Shown here piece by piece: positions 13,878-17,086 of a stretch of DNA of 17,086 nt. This DNA comes from Desulfovibrionaceae bacterium UBA6814 (lineage in GTDB: Bacteria > Desulfobacterota > Desulfovibrionia > Desulfovibrionales > Desulfovibrionaceae). Every line of letters begins with the position of its first letter. Positions within the stretch are counted from its first letter, which is position 1. The position numbers were made by a program, and so were the translations under genes. The notes under the pieces were generated by a model that saw only the letters and a program-made list of their open reading frames with translations, was not told the DNA's origin and ran no database searches. The DNA is taken from assembly GCA_002452635.1 (NCBI GenBank), contig DKEU01000109.1, forward strand, positions 23,299-40,384. The letters are read 5' to 3'.

Positions 13878-14624
13878 CTAGAATTCCTGGCTGGCGGGCC
13901 GGAACAGGATCTCGTTCACGTCCACGTCCGCGGGCTGCTCCATGGCGAAGGCCACGGCCCGGGCAAAGGCGTCCGCCGGGATGGCGAGCCGGGAGTAGTA
14001 GGCATTGAGGGCCTCGGACGAGGCCGGCTCCACCGTGCCCCCGGCCAGTTCGGTGGCCACCGCGCCCGGGGAGATGACCGTGGTGCGGATGCCCCAGGGC
14101 TTCACCTCCTGGCGCAGGCCCTCGGAAAAGGCGCGCACCGCGTGCTTGGTGGCGGCGTACACCGCGTTGCCCGGCCGCACCTTGTGCCCGGCCACGGACG
14201 AGACGTTGATGATCTGCCCGGACTTCTGGGCCTTCATGTGGGGCAGGGCCGCGGCGATGCCGTAGAGCACGCCCTTCACGTTGATGTCCACCATCCGGTC
14301 CCACTCCTCGGTGCGGCCCAGTTCCATGGGGGCCAGGGCCATGAGCCCGGCGTTGTTGAGCATCACGTCGATGCGCCCGAACGCCGCCACGGCCGCGTCC
14401 ACCAGGGCCTTGACCTGGGCCGCGTCGGTCACGTCGGTCTTGCGGACCAGGACCTGCCCGCCCGCGGCGTTCAGCTCGCCGGCCAGGGCCTCGAGCCGGT
14501 CCATGCGGCGCGCGCCCAGCGCCAGCCTGGCCCCCCGGGCGGAGAGCAGCCGGGCCGCGGCCTCGCCCAGCCCGCTGCTGGCCCCGGTGATGACCACCAC
14601 CTTGCCTGCGATGTTGTCCTGCAT
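13878..14624 (-). CDS. Short-chain dehydrogenase/reductase (classical, NADP-type)
   Basis: A 248-aa classical SDR. The cofactor loop is TGASSGLG (13-20). Arg39-Arg40 after the second strand (GARRMDRL) favours NADP(H). NNAG is at 90-93, and the catalytic residues are Ser143, Tyr156 and Lys160 (VYAATKHAV). ISPGAVATELAGG (184-196) is the usual post-active-site segment. It belongs to the large group of broad-specificity ketone/aldehyde reductases, so the substrate is unknown. The ATG at 14624 has AAGGAG ahead. The gene converges on araC with a 14-bp gap. A three-box site and the TTAGATATCC core lie upstream in the same geometry as for the Fe-ADH operon, so it is probably co-regulated with it. Confidence 0.93.
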   Translation of the reverse strand: MQDNIAGKVVVITGASSGLGEAAARLLSARGARLALGARRMDRLEALAGELNAAGGQVLVRKTDVTDAAQVKALVDAAVAAFGRIDVMLNNAGLMALAPMELGRTEEWDRMVDINVKGVLYGIAAALPHMKAQKSGQIINVSSVAGHKVRPGNAVYAATKHAVRAFSEGLRQEVKPWGIRTTVISPGAVATELAGGTVEPASSEALNAYYSRLAIPADAFARAVAFAMEQPADVDVNEILFRPASQEF

Positions 14625-14686
14625 GTCAGCGCTCCTTCGGCTCCGGCCCGCCTCGCGGCGCAGGCCGGACCTTTCGCATTATGCGG

Positions 14687-14696
14687 GGATATCTAA
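14687..14696 (-). promoter_or_regulatory. Conserved -10-like core upstream of the second short-chain dehydrogenase
   Basis: TTAGATATCC on the minus strand differs from the Fe-ADH operon core by one base and stands at the identical 27-bp distance from the last box of the three-box site. The predicted start near 14680 gives a ~55-nt leader. Confidence 0.6.
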
Positions 14697-14723
14697 CGCC
14701 GTCCGCGGCCCAGGGCCAGGGGT

Positions 14724-14755
14724 GATCCTCTCGGATTCTTGCCCGATCCTGCCGC
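14724..14755 (-). promoter_or_regulatory. Three-box AraC-type binding site C (short-chain dehydrogenase)
   Basis: Boxes stand at 14724 (GATCCT), 14734 (GATTCT) and 14745 (GATCCT), i.e. AGGATC-N5-AGAATC-N4-AGGATC on the minus strand, with the same 10/11-bp steps as sites A and B. The spacers are partly exchanged relative to A (CTCG and TGCC swap places), so the shared feature is the box phasing rather than a copied block. Confidence 0.7.
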
Positions 14756-14808
14756 CCGGGGCGGAGCGCCGCGGGGCCGGGCCGCGCGGGCTTCCCCTGC
14801 GCCACCAC

Positions 14809-15558
14809 CTATCGCCGCGGCATGAGCGCGAACACGCCCCAGCCCAGGTATTCACGGGCGTAGGTGGCGTAGCGTACGGGCGCAGAGGTCAGTTCGGCCC
14901 GGACATCCTTCGCGAAGTCGTCGTCGGGATTCGTTTCGAGCCATCGGCGCATGGTGAGCCACTTGGCGGCCTCGTACCGGTCCCAGCTGTCCTGGTCCGC
15001 CAGGACCATTTCCACGACGTCGCAGCCGAGGCCGCCGAACGACGCGAGAAGTTCCGGAAGCACGAGAAAGTCCGAGATGGAGCCGGCCCCGCATCCCTGG
15101 GCGGCCTCTTCGGTCGGCGGCAATCGCAGCCAGTATGGCTCGCCGATGAGGATGATCCCTCCCGGGCAAAGACTCTTGGCCAGAAGCGCGATGGCGCCGG
15201 CGACTCCCCCGCCGATCCAGGTGGCGCCGACACAGGCCGCCACGCCGACCTTTTCGCCGGCCACGTGGCCGGCAGCGTCTGCGTGGATGAACGTGACCCG
15301 ATCGGCGACGCCGAGTTCGGCAGCGCGGAGTTTCGCCTGTCCGGTGAACAACGGGCTCATGTCGATGCCAGTGCCGCTGATTCCGTAATCGCGCGCCCAG
15401 GTGCACAGCATCTCGCCCGAACCGCTGCCCAGGTCGAGCACGCGGGTCCCCGGCTCCAAGCGCAACGCCGCGCCGAGAGCGGCGAGCTTTTCCGGCGTGA
15501 AGGGATTGTGGATGCGATGGGCGCTTTCGCTGATGGTGAATATCCGTGGAATGTCCAC
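14809..15558 (-). CDS. Class I SAM-dependent methyltransferase
   Basis: A 249-aa Rossmann methyltransferase. Motif I is VLDLGSGSGEM (40-50), and the acidic end of strand 2 is GTGIDMSPLF (62-71). HADAAGH (92-98) is followed by a strand 4 region CVGATWIGGG and the post-motif LCPGGIILIGEPYW (130-143). The substrate is not evident; the GEPYW/WLRLPP segment is typical of uncharacterised small-molecule methyltransferases. The start is GTG at 15558 with TAAGGAG 8 bp ahead. GC in sampled stretches (about 60-65%) is visibly below the surrounding genes (usually above 70%), which hints at horizontal acquisition. It lies downstream of the tetR gene on the same strand and may be co-transcribed with it. 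The 14625-14808 gap after it holds site C and its promoter core. Confidence 0.9.
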   Translation of the reverse strand: MDIPRIFTISESAHRIHNPFTPEKLAALGAALRLEPGTRVLDLGSGSGEMLCTWARDYGISGTGIDMSPLFTGQAKLRAAELGVADRVTFIHADAAGHVAGEKVGVAACVGATWIGGGVAGAIALLAKSLCPGGIILIGEPYWLRLPPTEEAAQGCGAGSISDFLVLPELLASFGGLGCDVVEMVLADQDSWDRYEAAKWLTMRRWLETNPDDDFAKDVRAELTSAPVRYATYAREYLGWGVFALMPRR

Positions 15559-15570
15559 TGCAGCAACTCC

Positions 15571-15669
15571 TTACGGTTTCGGCGCGGCCTTGAGCTGTTT
15601 CATGAACTGCCCGAACCGGGGCAGGATCTCGGCGTGGAGCGGGTTGTCCTCAGGCCGGGCCGGGCCGGT
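15571..15669 (-). pseudogene. Possible C-terminal remnant of a lost gene
   Basis: On the minus strand, directly after the tetR TGA and in the same frame, an open stretch of 32 codons ends at a TAA (15571-15573). It reads as protein-like sequence (NPLHAEILPRFGQFMKQL then KAAPKP) with no good start or Shine-Dalgarno. Its composition looks coding rather than intergenic. It may be the tail of a gene deleted between tetR and the methyltransferase. It is short, so it could be chance. Confidence 0.25.
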
Positions 15670-16284
15670 TCAGGGTGCGGGCCGGTGCGCGGCCAGGAAG
15701 GTGGCCACCGCGGCGGCGACCACCGCGTCCGCCTCCTTGCGCCCCACGCCGGGCCGCACGCAGAGCAGGAGCGGCATCTGCAGGTTGGCCTGGCACAGCG
15801 CCAGGAACTGCTCCGCAGCCAGGGCCGGGTCGGGCGCGCGCAGCAGGCCCGCGGCGTGGGCCCGGGCCAGGTAGTCGGCCAACTGCCGGCGGCCCGGCCG
15901 GAAGCAGGTCTCGTGGAACAGCCGCCCGATCTCCGGGAAGCGCGGGGCCTCGTGGTAGAGCAGCCGCAACAGCGCCACCGAGGAGGGGTCCGTGGCCAGC
16001 TTCAGGTAGCGCCCGCCCACCAGGGCCAGCACCCGGGCCGGGTCGCCGGCGTCCTCGGGCAGGGAGAAGGCCTCCAGCACCAGGGCCTGCAGCCGCTCCG
16101 TCATGTAGGCGGCGAACAGCTCCTCCTTGCCGGAGAAATAGGCGTAGAGCGTGCCCTTGGAGCCTCCCACCGCGGCCGCGATCCGGGACATGGACGCGCC
16201 CTGGTAGCCGTGCTCCAGGAACAGGGGGCCGGCGATGTCGAGGATTTCGGCCCTGCGGTCGCGGGGGGAGCGTGCGTGCGCCAT
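15670..16284 (-). CDS. TetR-family transcriptional repressor (AefR-like C-terminal domain)
   Basis: A 204-aa TetR regulator. The N-terminal helix-turn-helix (residues ~10-57) is canonical: ILDIAGPLFLEHGYQGASMSRIA, then GGSKGTLYAYFSGKEELF. The C-terminal part (LLRLLYHEAPRFPEIGRLFHETCFRPGRRQLADYL) resembles the AefR-type ligand domain often linked to efflux or envelope stress genes. The ATG at 16284 has only a weak AGGC ahead. It is divergent from the universal stress protein, with a 166-bp region that contains ACCGT repeats likely to be its operator. The target genes could be itself, the stress protein and the downstream methyltransferase. No efflux pump is visible in the window. The ligand is unknown. 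Confidence 0.93.
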   Translation of the reverse strand: MAHARSPRDRRAEILDIAGPLFLEHGYQGASMSRIAAAVGGSKGTLYAYFSGKEELFAAYMTERLQALVLEAFSLPEDAGDPARVLALVGGRYLKLATDPSSVALLRLLYHEAPRFPEIGRLFHETCFRPGRRQLADYLARAHAAGLLRAPDPALAAEQFLALCQANLQMPLLLCVRPGVGRKEADAVVAAAVATFLAAHRPAP

Positions 16285-16343
16285 GGGTGTGCCTGTCTTG
16301 CGGTCCGGGTCGCCTGGGTTCGTCTACCCCGGGGGCCGGCGGA

Positions 16344-16372
16344 TTGACAACCCTGGAACCGTACCGTACCGT
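16344..16372 (+). promoter_or_regulatory. Candidate promoter for the universal stress protein gene
   Basis: A perfect -35 TTGACA (16344-16349) and a weak -10 TACCGT (16367-16372) are 17 bp apart. The -10 is embedded in the ACCGT repeats, so operator occupancy would block it. The predicted leader is ~72 nt. Confidence 0.45.
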
Positions 16373-16377
16373 ACGGT
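16358..16377. promoter_or_regulatory. Candidate TetR operator: three ACCGT repeats plus inverted ACGGT
   Basis: ACCGT occurs three times in direct tandem (16358, 16363, 16368) and is followed by ACGGT (16373-16377). The last two units form the perfect palindrome ACCGTACGGT. It is 73 bp upstream of the tetR start and overlaps the divergent promoter. TetR proteins bind short palindromes in such positions; the assignment is by location. Confidence 0.6.
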
Positions 16378-16450
16378 CAGAGTAGGCGGGAACCCGGGGA
16401 ATGGCAACCCCATTCCCCACGCGCCCCGGCGCGGGCGCAGGGAGCAGCGC

Positions 16451-16885
16451 ATGAAGGTCATACTCGCCGCGGTGGACGGCTCTCCGGAACACGTCCAGGT
16501 GCTGGAGAAGACCGCCCGGCTGGCGGTGCAGTTCGAGGCCGCGGTGCACGTGGTCAGCGTCATCGACGTGGCCTGCGGCTGGCGCGCCGCCGTGGGCGGC
16601 ATCTTTCCCGAGGTGAGCCCCCGGCTCAAGGCGGAGACCCGGGCCGTGCTGAACCAGGCCTGCACCGAGCTGAACAGCTTCGGCGTGCAGTGCACCACCC
16701 GCGCCTCGGTGGGGCCGGTGGCCCGGGAGATCGCCCGCCTGGCCCGGGAGCTCTCGGCCGACCTCATCGTCATCGGGCACCGCAACCTCACCTGGCTGGA
16801 CCGCCTGATGGACGAGTCCGTGGGCGTCTCCCTCCTGGCCTGCGCGCCGTGCAGCGTGCTCGTGGTGATGGGCCCGGAGCAGTAG
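16451..16885 (+). CDS. Universal stress protein (UspA family)
   Basis: A 144-aa single-domain Usp protein of normal length. It begins with the family strand ILAAVDGSPEHVQVLEKTARLA (4-25) and includes HVVSVIDVA and ADLIVIGHRNLTWLDRLMDESVGVSLLACAPCSVLVV. In ATP-binding members the last region reads GxxGxxxxxxxxxGS. Here the second glycine is Asn (GHRN) and the GS(V) is replaced by ES(V), so ATP binding is doubtful and a UspA-like non-ATP type is more likely. The start at 16451 has GGGAG 6 bp ahead; the longer in-frame opening upstream runs through the operator region. It is probably under the divergent promoter controlled by the adjacent TetR repressor. Confidence 0.93.
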   Translation: MKVILAAVDGSPEHVQVLEKTARLAVQFEAAVHVVSVIDVACGWRAAVGGIFPEVSPRLKAETRAVLNQACTELNSFGVQCTTRASVGPVAREIARLARELSADLIVIGHRNLTWLDRLMDESVGVSLLACAPCSVLVVMGPEQ

Positions 16886-16900
16886 TCCCGCGCCAATGCA

Positions 16901-16928
16901 AACGACCCCGGGTTCCTCCGGGGCCGTT
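16901..16928. terminator. Hairpin between convergent genes (weak bidirectional terminator)
   Basis: AACGACCCCGG (16901-16911) pairs with CCGGGGCCGTT (16918-16928) with a single A-C mismatch and a 6-nt loop. It starts 15 bp after the stress-protein stop and 46 bp after the stop of the convergent minus-strand gene. No long T-tract follows on either strand (only TTT on the minus strand). Confidence 0.5.
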
Positions 16929-16973
16929 CACCAATCCGCCGGCCGCGTGGGCTTGGGCGACCTCTTTGTACTT

Positions 16974-17086
16974 CTACTCCCCGGAGCCCTCGCCCCCGCC
17001 GCCTTCGCTGCGGGGCTTGCGCCGCCGCCGGCGCTTGGGCCGGGGACGGTCGTCGCCGTCGTCCGCCGCGCCGCCGGCCGGAGCCG
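16974..17086 (-). CDS. C-terminal tail of a basic, probably RNA-associated protein (rest outside window)
   Basis: A minus-strand frame enters from the right edge and ends at a TAG (16974-16976). It encodes about 37 residues: an acidic DDGDD, then RPRPKRRRRRKPR, then a Gly/Glu/Ser-rich end (SEGGGGEGSGE). Charged low-complexity tails of this kind end DEAD-box RNA helicases, RNase E/G-type enzymes and similar RNA-binding proteins, but no catalytic motif is in view, so the family cannot be fixed. The GC-rich codons and the hairpin placed just beyond its stop support a real gene. Confidence 0.55.
   Translation of the reverse strand, partial: APAGGAADDGDDRPRPKRRRRRKPRSEGGGGEGSGE

Noticed and set aside
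11537..14755. The repeated GATYCT blocks as a CRISPR array or mobile repeat
   Set aside because: The copies lie 1.3-1.9 kb apart, each in an intergenic region, without regular spacers or cas genes; sequence outside the boxes diverges in site C.
14281..16347. A 688-codon plus-strand open frame
   Set aside because: It runs antisense through the short-chain dehydrogenase, methyltransferase and tetR genes, all with clear motifs on the other strand; it is a product of high GC.

Overview
The window is about 17 kb of very GC-rich bacterial DNA with strong GGAGG-type ribosome binding sites, dense gene packing and gene families typical of anaerobic or sulfate-reducing Desulfobacterota (Desulfovibrio-like). 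These include a DUF362/ferredoxin protein, a FIST-histidine kinase pair, an iron-sulfur flavoprotein-like reductase, a TauE/SafE permease and a MOT1-type molybdate transporter. The organism assignment is inference from gene content and composition. No rRNA, tRNA, CRISPR array, transposase or integrase was found.

Left part (1-9.2 kb). The C-terminal end of a sigma-54 activator converges on a two-gene unit (FIST sensor protein, then PAS histidine kinase). A strong hairpin separates these from a ydfG-like short-chain dehydrogenase. Next come an unrecognised 215-aa protein, a DUF362 double-4Fe-4S protein, a lipoprotein that I read as a CHAP-type amidase/peptidase, a TauE/SafE permease, and a MOT1-family molybdate transporter. 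The transporter has a near-consensus promoter followed directly by a perfect 13-bp inverted repeat.

Middle part (9.2-14.7 kb). This looks like one regulon. A YqhC-like AraC regulator sits between a YqhD-like iron alcohol dehydrogenase/cupin/flavoprotein operon, a membrane metallophosphoesterase and a second short-chain dehydrogenase. Three copies of a three-box motif (AGRATC repeated at 11- and 10-bp steps, as read on the minus strand) lie upstream of the dehydrogenase operon, of the araC/phosphoesterase divergent region and of the second short-chain dehydrogenase. In two copies the motif stands exactly 27 bp from a conserved TTAG[C/A]TATCC core. I infer an AraC-controlled carbonyl or electrophile detoxification module.

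Right part (14.8-17.1 kb). A class I SAM methyltransferase of lower GC, a possible gene remnant, and a TetR regulator lie on the minus strand. A promoter region with ACCGT repeats separates TetR from a divergent universal stress protein. The window ends in the basic C-terminal tail of a minus-strand gene that runs off the edge.
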